Positions 1-7,968 of a DNA stretch of 64,000 nt are shown here, in pieces. The stretch lies in assembly GCA_902630665.1 (NCBI GenBank), contig CACOVP010000002.1:34376-98375 (forward strand), given 5' to 3'. The notes beneath the pieces were generated by a model. That model made no database searches. It had not been told where the DNA came from and saw only the letters and a program-made list of their open reading frames with translations. A program made the position numbers and the translations under genes. The DNA is from an uncultured Pelagibacteraceae bacterium (GTDB taxonomy: Bacteria > Pseudomonadota > Alphaproteobacteria > Pelagibacterales > Pelagibacteraceae). Each line of letters starts with the position of its first letter. Position 1 is the first letter of the stretch.

Positions 1-393
1 AGTGTTTTAACTTCATTAATCTACACTGATGTGAACGAAAAAAAAGTGTTATTTACAACTGTTAATCAATGGTTTGATAAAAGTATTTTTGTCGAGAATA
101 CGATCAAAACACTTTATTACCCTTCTATTGATTATAAAGAGTTCCAAAAATATAACAAAAAATATTTCAAAAAATTTAACTCATATCCTAGTGAAATAAC
201 AATACTAACATACGATGCTTTAGGTCTTATATACTATGCTTGGAAACAAAATAAGACTTTATCGTCTACAAGTGATTTTGTTTTTAAAAATAAAATTAAA
301 GGAAAAATTGGAACCTTTAGCTTTAAGGACAAGTATGTAAGGCAAGAATTAAATATTTATAAAATTGAAAATAATCAATTTATAAAATTTTAA
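1..393 (+). CDS. periplasmic type-1 substrate-binding protein, C-terminal part (partial at left edge)
   Basis: The reading frame is open from base 1, so the 5' end lies outside the window and only about 130 C-terminal residues are seen. They resemble the last lobe of a type-1 periplasmic binding fold (Leu/Ile/Val-binding or penicillin-binding-protein-activator type), with the pattern F..YNKKYFKKFNSYPSEIT..TYDALGLIYYA and a short beta-rich end. Proteins of this fold bind amino acids or peptidoglycan-linked ligands in the periplasm. Which ligand applies cannot be told from the fragment. The stop lies inside the 3' end of the convergent rdgB gene (14-bp overlap). Fold assignment is moderately sure, function is not. 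Confidence 0.6.
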   Translation, partial: SVLTSLIYTDVNEKKVLFTTVNQWFDKSIFVENTIKTLYYPSIDYKEFQKYNKKYFKKFNSYPSEITILTYDALGLIYYAWKQNKTLSSTSDFVFKNKIKGKIGTFSFKDKYVRQELNIYKIENNQFIKF

Positions 394-958
394 TTTTTTT
401 CTTTAGCTTTTGAAAAGCAATATACCTATGGTCTATTTTTAACTTTTTAGAGTATATCATTTGACCAAAGGTGATGGTATAGTTTCTGGGAATAAAAATT
501 GGATCATAACCAAAACCGTTTTTGCCAGATATTTTTTTAGAAATTATTCCATGTATCTTACCAATTTTAGTTACCATTTTTTTTCGTTTTTCTTTATATG
601 AAAGAGAGCAAATGAAATAAGCTGATCTATCTTTTTTATTTTTCATTTTTTTTAAAATAAATTTCATTGCTTTGAAAAAACTTCCTTTTCTTTTTGCTAA
701 TCTAGCTGAAAAAATTCCTGGTTCATTTTTGAGAGATTTAATACACAAACCGGAGTCATCAGAAATTACTGGATAATCAACAAATTTTGAAAAAAAATTT
801 GCTTTAAGCTTTGAATTTCCATTAAATGTTTTGCTCGTTTCTTTTGGACTTGGTATTTTAAGTGTTTCTGGTGAAATTTTTTTATATTTTTTAGACATCA
901 AAAAGGCGATTTCCTTAAATTTTCCTTTATTATGTGTTCCAATCAGAATTTTTTTCAT
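380..958 (-). CDS. rdgB: non-canonical purine NTP pyrophosphatase (RdgB/HAM1 family)
   Basis: The enzyme hydrolyses (d)ITP and XTP to the monophosphates and so keeps deaminated purines out of nucleic acids. At 192 aa it has normal family length. Visible signatures are the N-terminal T-HNKGK nucleotide loop (residues 8-13), SDDSGL (66-71) with the catalytic Asp, GFGYDPIF (148-155) and DHR (176-178). The usual TFAE(M/L) segment reads TFGQM here, a mild deviation. The ATG start directly follows a 43-bp gap shared with divergent grpE. In many alphaproteobacteria rdgB sits with rph and hrcA next to grpE. Neither rph nor hrcA is present here. Confidence 0.93.
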   Translation of the reverse strand: MKKILIGTHNKGKFKEIAFLMSKKYKKISPETLKIPSPKETSKTFNGNSKLKANFFSKFVDYPVISDDSGLCIKSLKNEPGIFSARLAKRKGSFFKAMKFILKKMKNKKDRSAYFICSLSYKEKRKKMVTKIGKIHGIISKKISGKNGFGYDPIFIPRNYTITFGQMIYSKKLKIDHRYIAFQKLKKKIKIL

Positions 959-1001
959 CTCTATCTAGTAATTTAATAAATATTTACTATATAGCAATCG
1001 T

Positions 1002-1583
1002 ATGACAGATAATAACAAAAACAATCCTGACAAAATTAAAGATCATATAAAAAATGATCCAAAAAATAAGGTTGAAGAGTTATCAGTTGAACAAAAACTA
1101 AAAGAAACTGAAGACAAACTACTTCGGTCTTTAGCTGAAATTGAAAATCAAAGAAGAAGATTTGAGAAAGAAATTAAGGATGCTTTCGAATTTGGCTCCT
1201 ATAACTTTGCCAAAGAAAGTTTGGCTATACTAGATAACTTACAGAGAGCTAAAATAGCAATTAAAAATGATGAAATTTTAAAATCAAATAAAGATCTAGA
1301 AAGATTTATAGAAAATTTGTCAATAATTGAAAAAGACTTAATTTCAATATTTGAAAAAAATAGGATCATCAAAATTGAGGCTAAAGGAAAGAAATTTGAC
1401 CCAAATATCCATCAAGCAATGACCGAAATAGAGGATGATAAAGCTGAAGTTGGAACAGTAATTCAAGAAATTCAGCCAGGCTATATGTTGGGCGATAGAT
1501 TGTTAAGACCTGCATTAGTAGGTGTAGCTAAGAGAAAAAATTCAAAAACTGAGGAAAAAAATGAGAAAAAAGAGGGTTCCTAA
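1002..1583 (+). CDS. grpE: nucleotide exchange factor GrpE
   Basis: GrpE releases ADP from DnaK and so resets its peptide-binding cycle. The protein has 193 aa: a charged, disordered N-terminus (1-27), a long heptad-rich helix (about 28-95) for dimerisation, and the C-terminal beta domain with the family signature around residues 120-176 (FDPNIHQAM, GYMLGDRLLRPALVGVAK). A lysine/glutamate-rich tail ends the protein. It lies 56 bp upstream of dnaK on the same strand. No sigma-32-like element is obvious in front of grpE itself, unlike dnaK. Confidence 0.95.
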   Translation: MTDNNKNNPDKIKDHIKNDPKNKVEELSVEQKLKETEDKLLRSLAEIENQRRRFEKEIKDAFEFGSYNFAKESLAILDNLQRAKIAIKNDEILKSNKDLERFIENLSIIEKDLISIFEKNRIIKIEAKGKKFDPNIHQAMTEIEDDKAEVGTVIQEIQPGYMLGDRLLRPALVGVAKRKNSKTEEKNEKKEGS

Positions 1584-1584
1584 C

Positions 1585-1612
1585 CTTGTAGAAAGAAAAA
1601 AAACACCCATAT
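1585..1612 (+). promoter_or_regulatory. candidate heat-shock (RpoH, sigma-32-type) promoter of dnaK
   Basis: In the 56-bp grpE-dnaK gap there is CTTG (1585-1588) followed after 17 bases by CCCATAT (1606-1612). This agrees with the RpoH consensus of CTTG-type -35 and CCCCAT-N-T/CYTATNT -10 elements at the expected spacing. It would let dnaK-dnaJ be induced separately from grpE. An AAAGGA ribosome-binding sequence follows before the dnaK ATG. The call rests on sequence match only. Confidence 0.6.
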
Positions 1613-1639
1613 AAAAGTAAACAAAAGGATTAACAATAA

Positions 1640-3565
1640 ATGAGTAAAGTAATTGGAATAGATTTGGGAACTACAAATTCATGTGTAGCGATAATGGATG
1701 GCTCACAGGCTAAGGTTTTAGAAAACGTCGAGGGTGCAAGAACTACTCCTTCAGTTGTTGCTTTTTTAGAAAATGATGAAAAATTAGTAGGACAACCTGC
1801 AAAAAGACAAGCTGTGACTAATGCTGGAGATACTATTTTTGCAGTGAAGAGACTTATAGGTAGAAAATTTGATGGTCCGTCTGTTCAGAAAGATATTTCT
1901 AAAGTTCCCTACAAAATTGTAAAATCGGATAATGGCGACGCTTGGGTAGAAGGAAAAGGAAAAAAATACTCGCCGGCTCAAATTTCTGCATTTGTTTTAC
2001 AAAAAATGAAAGAAACAGCTGAAAAGTATTTAGGTCAAACCGTTACGAAAGCAGTTATTACTGTACCAGCTTATTTCAACGACTCCCAAAGACAAGCTAC
2101 AAAAGACGCAGGTAAAATTGCTGGTTTAGAAGTTTTAAGAATTATTAACGAACCTACTGCAGCCTCGCTTGCTTATGGTTTAGATAAAAAAGGTGGAAAA
2201 AAAATAGCTGTATACGATTTAGGTGGTGGAACATTTGATATATCTATCCTAGAAATTGGTGATGGTGTATTCGAGGTTAAATCTACAAATGGAGATACTT
2301 TTTTAGGTGGTGAGGATTTTGACGACACTATTGTCGAATATCTTGCAACTGAATTTAAAAAAGATAATGGAATTGATTTAAAAACCGATAAGTTAGCTCT
2401 TCAAAGACTCAAAGAAGCGGCTGAAAAAGCTAAAATTGAACTTTCGTCAGCTGCTCAGACAGAGATAAATTTACCTTTCATAACCGCAGATAAATCCGGA
2501 CCAAAACATTTAAACCTTAAGTTCACTAGAGCTAAACTCGAAGCTTTAGTACAAAGTTTGGTTGATAGAACTTTAGAGCCTTGCAAAACAGCTTTAAAGG
2601 ACTCTGGTTTTTCAGCGGCAGAGATCAATGAGATAGTGTTAGTTGGCGGGATGACAAGAATGCCAAAAATAATCGAAACTGTTAAAAATTTTTTTGGAAA
2701 AGAACCAAATAAAAGCGTTAATCCCGATGAAGTAGTTGCGATGGGCGCTGCTATTCAAGGTGGTGTGCTACAAGGTGATGTAAAAGATGTATTGCTTTTA
2801 GACGTAACTCCTCTTTCACTAGGTATTGAAACGCTTGGCGGAGTTTCGACAAAATTAATTGAAAAGAATACTACAATTCCTACAAAAAAAAGTCAGGTTT
2901 TCTCTACAGCAGAAGATAATCAACCGGCAGTTTCAATAAGGGTGTTACAAGGCGAAAGAGAAATGGCTGCAGACAATAAAATTCTTGGAAATTTTGAATT
3001 AGTAGGTATTCCACCAGCCCCAAGAGGAACGCCTCAAATTGAGGTTACTTTTGACATAGACGCTAACGGGATTGTAAGTGTTTCAGCCAAAGACAAGGGA
3101 ACAGGTAAAGAGCAAAAAATTCAGATCCAGGCATCAGGGGGTCTTTCTGAAGATGAAATTCAAAAAATGGTAAAAGATGCTGAAGCAAATAAAGAAGCAG
3201 ATAAAAAGAAAAGAGATACTGTTGATGCTAGGAACCAAGCAGACAGCTTAGTTTTTTCTACAGAAAAAAGTCTAAAAGAACATGGGGACAAAGTTTCAGC
3301 TGAAGAGAAGAAGGCTATTGAAAATGGAATAGCCGATCTTAAAAAATCTTTAGAGGGAACTGATGTTGAAGATATAAAGAAAAAGACCCAAAGTTTAATT
3401 CAAGTTTCTATGAAACTAGGGGAAGCAGTTTATAAAAGCCAACAGAAACCTGATAATAATGATAAAGGAACTGGTGGAACAAAGGATGCTAAACCTGGTG
3501 AAAAAGACAATGTAGTTGATGCAGATTTTGAAGACGTAAAAGAAGATAAAGAGAAAAGCGCCTAA
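1640..3565 (+). CDS. dnaK: molecular chaperone DnaK (Hsp70)
   Basis: This ATP-dependent Hsp70 binds exposed hydrophobic peptide segments in the cytoplasm. At 641 aa it is full length. It shows the phosphate-1 loop GIDLGTTNS at residues 6-14, the [15 protein letters not shown] segment, the phosphate-2 motif [10 protein letters not shown], the linker [14 protein letters not shown] and the substrate domain with acidic, Gly-rich tail ending near DADFEDV. It is flanked by its co-chaperones grpE (upstream) and dnaJ (24 bp downstream). The start ATG is preceded by AAAGGA. A sigma-32-like promoter precedes it. Codon choice is less extremely A/T-biased than neighbours, as expected for a highly expressed gene. 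Confidence 0.98.
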   Translation: MSKVIGIDLGTTNSCVAIMDGSQAKVLENVEGARTTPSVVAFLENDEKLVGQPAKRQAVTNAGDTIFAVKRLIGRKFDGPSVQKDISKVPYKIVKSDNGDAWVEGKGKKYSPAQISAFVLQKMKETAEKYLGQTVTKAVITVPAYFNDSQRQATKDAGKIAGLEVLRIINEPTAASLAYGLDKKGGKKIAVYDLGGGTFDISILEIGDGVFEVKSTNGDTFLGGEDFDDTIVEYLATEFKKDNGIDLKTDKLALQRLKEAAEKAKIELSSAAQTEINLPFITADKSGPKHLNLKFTRAKLEALVQSLVDRTLEPCKTALKDSGFSAAEINEIVLVGGMTRMPKIIETVKNFFGKEPNKSVNPDEVVAMGAAIQGGVLQGDVKDVLLLDVTPLSLGIETLGGVSTKLIEKNTTIPTKKSQVFSTAEDNQPAVSIRVLQGEREMAADNKILGNFELVGIPPAPRGTPQIEVTFDIDANGIVSVSAKDKGTGKEQKIQIQASGGLSEDEIQKMVKDAEANKEADKKKRDTVDARNQADSLVFSTEKSLKEHGDKVSAEEKKAIENGIADLKKSLEGTDVEDIKKKTQSLIQVSMKLGEAVYKSQQKPDNNDKGTGGTKDAKPGEKDNVVDADFEDVKEDKEKSA

Positions 3566-3588
3566 GATTAAAAGTAAGGAGACGTCCT

Positions 3589-4713
3589 GTGGCTAAAAGA
3601 GATTGTTATGATGTCTTAGGTATTCCGAGAGGAGCTTCAAAAGAAGATATCAAAAAAGCTTACAGAAAATTAGCGTTAAAATATCATCCAGATAAAAATA
3701 AAGGTGATAAAGCTTCCGAAGAAAAATTTAAGGAGGCAAGTGAGGCATATCACATACTTTCAGATGATAAAAGAAAAGCAAACTACGACCAATTCGGTCA
3801 TGCAGCATTTGAAGGTGGTGGGGGATCCGGTGGCTTTCAAGGATTTGGTGGTTTTGATAGTTCATCTTTTTCAGATATCTTTGAAGATTTCTTTAGCGAT
3901 TTTAGTGGAAGCAGCTCAAGGAGAACAAGCAATAGAGGTAATGACTTGAGGTATGATGTAAGTATCGCCCTTGAAGAAGCTTACAAAGGTACAGAAAAAA
4001 ACGTAAGATATACAACTTATAAAGCTTGTAAAACTTGTTCAGGAAGTGGAGCAGCAAAAGGTTCTAAACCAATAAGATGTGATTACTGTTCAGGAAGAGG
4101 AAAAGTAAGAACAAATCAAGGTTTTTTTACAGTTCAACAAACTTGCCCTCAATGTAGTGGCTACGGTGAGATGATTGGCACACCATGTAACAACTGCAGC
4201 GGAAACGGAAAAATGCAATCTAATGAAAACGTAACAGTTAAAATTCCAAAAGGAGTTGATGACGGTACCAGAATTAGACTTTCGGGTAAGGGTGAAGCAG
4301 GTTCAAAAGGAGGTTCAAGCGGAGATCTATACTTATTTATATCTATAGATAATCATAATATTTTTAAGAGGTCAGATGAAAATTTGTATTATGAGTTACC
4401 TATCTCTTTTTCAGATGCAGCATTAGGAACTTCAGTAGAGGTACCTTCGATTGACGGTGGCAGATCTAAAATTAAAATTCCCGCAGGAACTCAACATGGA
4501 AAACAATTCAGATTAAAAGGTAAAGGTATGCCAATTCTAAGAAGAAATTTGTGTGGTGATCTTTATATAAGAGTAGTAACCCAGGTGCCTACGTCGCTTT
4601 CTAAAAGACAAAAAGAAATTTTAGAAGAATTTAATGAAATCGAAGCAAATAAGCCAGATCCAATAATAAAAAACTTTTTTGAAAAAGCTAAGAAATTCTG
4701 GAAAAAGAATTAA
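3589..4713 (+). CDS. dnaJ: co-chaperone DnaJ (Hsp40)
   Basis: DnaJ stimulates DnaK ATPase and delivers substrates. The 374-aa protein has the J domain (1-70) with HPD at 33-35, a Gly/Phe-rich stretch (about 75-115), and a zinc-binding region with four CxxCxGxG repeats ([32 protein letters not shown]). The C-terminal substrate-binding beta domains follow. Translation starts at GTG 3589, supported by AAGGAG at 3577-3582, 6 bases upstream, and by alignment of the J domain to the start. It follows dnaK by 23 bp and is probably cotranscribed with it. Confidence 0.97.
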   Translation: MAKRDCYDVLGIPRGASKEDIKKAYRKLALKYHPDKNKGDKASEEKFKEASEAYHILSDDKRKANYDQFGHAAFEGGGGSGGFQGFGGFDSSSFSDIFEDFFSDFSGSSSRRTSNRGNDLRYDVSIALEEAYKGTEKNVRYTTYKACKTCSGSGAAKGSKPIRCDYCSGRGKVRTNQGFFTVQQTCPQCSGYGEMIGTPCNNCSGNGKMQSNENVTVKIPKGVDDGTRIRLSGKGEAGSKGGSSGDLYLFISIDNHNIFKRSDENLYYELPISFSDAALGTSVEVPSIDGGRSKIKIPAGTQHGKQFRLKGKGMPILRRNLCGDLYIRVVTQVPTSLSKRQKEILEEFNEIEANKPDPIIKNFFEKAKKFWKKN

Positions 4714-4718
4714 ATCAA

Positions 4719-4886
4719 ATGTCAACTGATCAAATAATGTCTGCAATATTTCTAATTGCGGTTCTCGTATTAATCTTACCTGGTTTTTTATCCACCAATA
4801 ATAAGCTAAAACAATTTTTAAATAATTTATCTATTTGGACTATAATTGTGCTAGTGATTATTGTAATTATATATCTGATCAAATAA
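4719..4886 (+). CDS. small two-helix membrane protein between dnaJ and dapB (55 aa, function unknown)
   Basis: An ATG at 4719, 5 bp after the dnaJ stop, opens a 55-codon frame ending at TAA 4884-4886. The product has two hydrophobic segments (about residues 6-22 and 39-54) joined by a short polar loop with several Asn and Lys residues, so it is predicted to be a small inner-membrane hairpin protein. Its stop shares a base with the dapB ATG (TAATG), the arrangement of translational coupling. That, plus intergenic placement in a compact genome, supports real coding. I do not recognise the family, and no function is proposed. Confidence 0.7.
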   Translation: MSTDQIMSAIFLIAVLVLILPGFLSTNNKLKQFLNNLSIWTIIVLVIIVIIYLIK

Positions 4887-5662
4887 TGAAAAAAATTAAT
4901 TTAGCCATTTCAGGATGTATGGGACGAATGGGCCAACAACTCATTAAATCGATAAAGAAAAATAAAACTTTTAAACTGGTCTCATTAACAGAAAATAGAA
5001 AAATAAATAAAAAAATTTCAGGAATTAAGCCTGAACTCAACTCGATAAATTCCTTTAGAAAAGCTAATATAATTATTGATTTTACAGTTCCCAAATGCAC
5101 ATTAGAAATTCTTAAAATTGCATCAAAGCAAAGAATGAAAGTTGTAATTGGGACAACGGGTTTTACAAAAAAAGAGGAAAACTTAATAAAAAAATATTCA
5201 AAAAAAATTCCAATACTAAAGGCTGGAAATATGAGCTTAGGCGTTAATTTACTTATGTTTTTGACTGAAGTTGCCTCTAAGTCTTTAGGTGTGAAGTTTT
5301 TAAGTAAAGTTTACGAGGTACATCATAAACATAAAAAAGATTATCCATCAGGTACTGCATTAATGTTGGGTAAAGGGATCGCTACAGGCAGAAATAGAGA
5401 GTTTTATAGTTTAATAGGTAAAAAATATTTAAATAAGAAATCATTCCCGTATGGAAGAAAAATAAACTTTAATTCAATCAGAAAAGGAGAGGTGATAGGA
5501 GAACATGAAGTAAAATTCTCTAGCGGTAAAGAAATAATTACTCTTAATCATGAGTCATTTGATAGAGCTCTTTACTCTGAGGGTGCGCTAGTAGCAGCGA
5601 AATGGTTAATCAATAAAAAGCCGGGTCTCTACTCTATGAGAGATCTTTTGAACTTTAAGTGA
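4886..5662 (+). CDS. dapB: 4-hydroxy-tetrahydrodipicolinate reductase
   Basis: DapB reduces hydroxy-tetrahydrodipicolinate with NAD(P)H in the diaminopimelate/lysine pathway, supplying peptidoglycan precursors. The product starting at ATG 4886 has 258 aa. The N-terminal nucleotide-binding loop is GCMGRMG, GTTGFT follows near residue 87, and the active-site region E-HHKHKKDYPSGTA carries the catalytic His-His-Lys set. A longer frame opens at a TTG at 4835, but the ATG start fits the family N-terminus and gives a TAATG junction with the upstream small gene. The end overlaps nth by 4 bp (GTGA). Confidence 0.95.
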   Translation: MKKINLAISGCMGRMGQQLIKSIKKNKTFKLVSLTENRKINKKISGIKPELNSINSFRKANIIIDFTVPKCTLEILKIASKQRMKVVIGTTGFTKKEENLIKKYSKKIPILKAGNMSLGVNLLMFLTEVASKSLGVKFLSKVYEVHHKHKKDYPSGTALMLGKGIATGRNREFYSLIGKKYLNKKSFPYGRKINFNSIRKGEVIGEHEVKFSSGKEIITLNHESFDRALYSEGALVAAKWLINKKPGLYSMRDLLNFK

Positions 5663-6312
5663 ATAATAAGGAAAAATCCAGGATCATAATTAGGAATTTA
5701 AATAAGATTTATCCAAAAGTTCCTATTCCTCTTAATTATAAAAACACTTTTACACTTTTGATTTCGGTTCTTCTCTCAGCGCAATGTACTGATGTAAATG
5801 TAAATAATGTAACTAAAAAAATTTATCCTAAATATAATACACCAAGACATTTTGTAAAATTAGGTAGAAAAAGAATTGAAAAATTAATTAAAAAAATAGG
5901 AATTTTTAGAGTTAAAGCAAAAAGTATCTTTTATTTATCTAAAACTTTAATAGAAAAGCACAATGGTAAAGTGCCCAGGACCTTTGAAGAACTTGAGCAA
6001 CTACCTGGGGTTGGTCATAAGACAGCAAGCGTAGTTATGTCTCAAGGTTTTGGTTATCCAGCTTTTCCAATAGATACTCATATTCATAGACTTGCACAAA
6101 GGTGGGGTCTTACAAGTGGGAAAAATGTAGTAGAAACAGAAAAAGATTTAAAAAATATATTTCCAAAAAAAAGTTGGAATAAACTTCATCTTCAAATAAT
6201 TTGGTATGGTAGAGAGTATTGTAAAGCAAGAGATTGTTATGGTATTTCTTGTAAAATATGTAAAAGCTGTTATCCAAATAGAAAAAAAAAAATTAAAACT
6301 AAAAAAGCTTAA
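5659..6312 (+). CDS. nth: endonuclease III (DNA glycosylase/AP lyase)
   Basis: This base-excision repair enzyme removes oxidised pyrimidines and cleaves at abasic sites. The protein has 217 aa and starts with GTG 5659, which overlaps the dapB TGA. It contains the helix-hairpin-helix LPGVGHKTA with catalytic Lys121 and the FPIDTH segment with Asp139. The C-terminal cysteine cluster is unusual. Cysteines fall at 188, 193, 198, 201 and 204, rather than the C-x6-C-x2-C-x5-C spacing of the Escherichia coli [4Fe-4S] loop. The enzyme call is secure; the state of the cluster is uncertain. A basic tail (RKKKIKTKKA) ends the protein. Confidence 0.93.
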   Translation: MNNKEKSRIIIRNLNKIYPKVPIPLNYKNTFTLLISVLLSAQCTDVNVNNVTKKIYPKYNTPRHFVKLGRKRIEKLIKKIGIFRVKAKSIFYLSKTLIEKHNGKVPRTFEELEQLPGVGHKTASVVMSQGFGYPAFPIDTHIHRLAQRWGLTSGKNVVETEKDLKNIFPKKSWNKLHLQIIWYGREYCKARDCYGISCKICKSCYPNRKKKIKTKKA

Positions 6313-6318
6313 AGATAT

Positions 6319-7248
6319 ATGGAAATTTTAGGGATCGGTAACGCAATAGTCGACGTTATCTGCAAAATTGATGAAAATTTTCTTAAAGAAAATTCTTTGA
6401 CTAAAAGTACCATGAAACTTGTGGATGAAAATCAATTTAAAAAATTGCTTTCTAATTTAAAAATAGAAGAAACAATATCAGGCGGTTCAGTTGCAAATTC
6501 TATTGTTGGATTAGCTCAACTAGGAAATGATGTTGGCTTCATTGGAAAAATAAGTGATGACGATTTAGGTAAAGAATATGAAAAAGGATTAAAACAAGAA
6601 AATGTCAACTATTTTTACTCTAAAAAAAAAGAAGAACTTTCTACTGGCACTTGTTTAATTTTAATTACACCTGACTCGGAAAGAACAATGGTAACTTTCT
6701 TGGGAACTGCTGGTAAAATTAGTGAAAAAGATATTAATGTGAATGCAGTAAAAAAAAGTAATATTTTGTTTCTTGAGGGTTACCTGTGGGACGAAGGTGA
6801 GCCTAGAAAAGCATTCGATAAAGCAATAAATAATGCGAACAAAGTAGCGATGTCTTTATCAGACTTGTTTTGCGTGGAAAGACACAAGCCTCATTTTTTT
6901 GATTTAATAAAAAATAAGTTGGATATTACTTTTGCGAACGAGCAAGAGATTATGTCTTTAATAAATACAAAAAATTTTAATGAAGTAGTTGAGTTTTCAA
7001 AAAAAAACCAAAAACTTACTATCGTGACAAGAGGTAATAAAGGTTCTATAGCGATTGATAAAGATAGTGTAACCGAATGTAATGCAAAAGAGAATCTTAA
7101 AATTGTAGATTTAACTGGAGCTGGTGATTTATTTGCTGGTGGATTTCTTGATGGATATACTAAAGGTAAATCAATTAAGGAGAGTTTAGAGAAAGGAACT
7201 GAAATGGCCTCAAAGGTTATACAAATAATTGGTGCAAGATTAAAATAA
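6319..7248 (+). CDS. PfkB-family sugar/nucleoside kinase (adenosine kinase-like)
   Basis: A ribokinase-fold ATP-dependent kinase of 309 aa. The N-terminal signature IGNAIVD, the SGGSVANS substrate-binding region (about residues 54-61) and the C-terminal DLTGAGDLFAGGF motif with the catalytic Asp are all present. Alphaproteobacterial proteins of this layout are usually called adenosine kinases, but PfkB members vary widely in substrate and the sequence alone does not settle it. It lies 6 bp after nth on the same strand and probably belongs to the dapB-nth transcription unit. Confidence 0.85.
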   Translation: MEILGIGNAIVDVICKIDENFLKENSLTKSTMKLVDENQFKKLLSNLKIEETISGGSVANSIVGLAQLGNDVGFIGKISDDDLGKEYEKGLKQENVNYFYSKKKEELSTGTCLILITPDSERTMVTFLGTAGKISEKDINVNAVKKSNILFLEGYLWDEGEPRKAFDKAINNANKVAMSLSDLFCVERHKPHFFDLIKNKLDITFANEQEIMSLINTKNFNEVVEFSKKNQKLTIVTRGNKGSIAIDKDSVTECNAKENLKIVDLTGAGDLFAGGFLDGYTKGKSIKESLEKGTEMASKVIQIIGARLK

Positions 7249-7249
7249 G

Positions 7250-7357
7250 CTACTTTTTAATTCTTTTAAAACTTCCTTTTCCTTTTTTGGGTTTAATAAT
7301 TCTTTTACGATATTTTTTACTGAACAAATCTACTGCAATTTTATTTCTTTTTTTCAA
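7250..7357 (-). CDS. arfA: ArfA-like alternative ribosome-rescue factor (35 aa)
   Basis: A 35-codon frame on the minus strand starts with TTG (7357-7355) and ends with TAG (7252-7250). It fills the gap between the PfkB kinase and the winged-helix regulator. The product is strongly basic and contains KKGKGSFKR near its end, which matches the conserved K-x-KKGKGS-Y/F-xR core of ArfA. ArfA recruits release factor 2 to ribosomes stalled without a stop codon. The start shares a TTGA overlap with the stop of the upstream regulator, suggesting coupling. It lacks the hydrophobic C-terminal extension of E. coli ArfA. The motif is short, so the assignment is probable, not certain. Confidence 0.62.
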   Translation of the reverse strand: MKKRNKIAVDLFSKKYRKRIIKPKKGKGSFKRIKK

Positions 7358-7968
7358 AAATAGTAACCCTGTTTATTGTTCAATATAAATTTTGAGTCAA
7401 AAAATTTATCATTTATTTTTTTTCTTAATCTATAAATATGAGTTTCTACTGTATGTGTATCTGCATCAGTAGAATAGTTCCATACAGTTGATAAAATCTT
7501 ATTTTTTGAAACAGGATCATTATTATTTAATAAAAGTTCCAAAAGCTGAATTTCTTTTTCCGTTAGTATAACAAAATCATCATTTTTAGTTAATTTTTTT
7601 TCATTTTTATTTAATAAATATTCTTTAAGTTTGATTGAAGAGTTTTGATTAAATTTTACTTTAGCTAATGTATTTTCTATAGTTTCATTTATTTCTTTTA
7701 ATGTTGTTGGTAGCTTAATGATATTGTCGAATAATTTAGAGTCTTTTTTTTTATTTGAGGTAGCCAAAATCTTAACTGTTTTTATTTTAGATAAGTTTTT
7801 AGATTGGTCCTCATCTTCATGAATTAAAATAATATCATTATTTATACTAAGCTTTTCCAAAGAATTGTTATCTTTTTTCACTATGTTAAACTTTAAATAG
7901 TTTTGAAGTTCGTCTAAAGTAGATAAAAAGTTTTTTGGACCTAAAACTAGAACATTTAATTTATGCAT
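7354..7968 (-). CDS. OmpR/PhoB-type winged-helix regulator with degenerate receiver domain
   Basis: The 204-aa protein has a response-regulator layout. Residues 1-105 look like a receiver fold and 115-204 form a winged-helix DNA-binding domain (LTEKEIQLLELLL, DTHTVETHIYRLRKKI, the recognition helix region, and a final NNKQGYYF wing). The receiver appears phosphorylation-deficient. The strand that should carry the acceptor Asp reads IILIHEDED, with His at the normal position, and the N-terminal acidic pair is missing. It may act without a kinase. Its ATG is inside the ATGCAT palindrome that also starts the divergent L,D-transpeptidase. Target genes are unknown. Confidence 0.8.
   Translation of the reverse strand: MHKLNVLVLGPKNFLSTLDELQNYLKFNIVKKDNNSLEKLSINNDIILIHEDEDQSKNLSKIKTVKILATSNKKKDSKLFDNIIKLPTTLKEINETIENTLAKVKFNQNSSIKLKEYLLNKNEKKLTKNDDFVILTEKEIQLLELLLNNNDPVSKNKILSTVWNYSTDADTHTVETHIYRLRKKINDKFFDSKFILNNKQGYYF

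Noticed and set aside
959..1001. CIRCE element or sigma-32 promoter before grpE
   Set aside because: The 43-bp gap contains neither the TTAGCACTC-N9-GAGTGCTAA repeat nor a CTTG...CCCAT pair.
4835..4885. TTG start for dapB 17 codons upstream
   Set aside because: The extension overlaps the 55-aa gene in another frame and does not fit the DapB N-terminus. ATG 4886 does.
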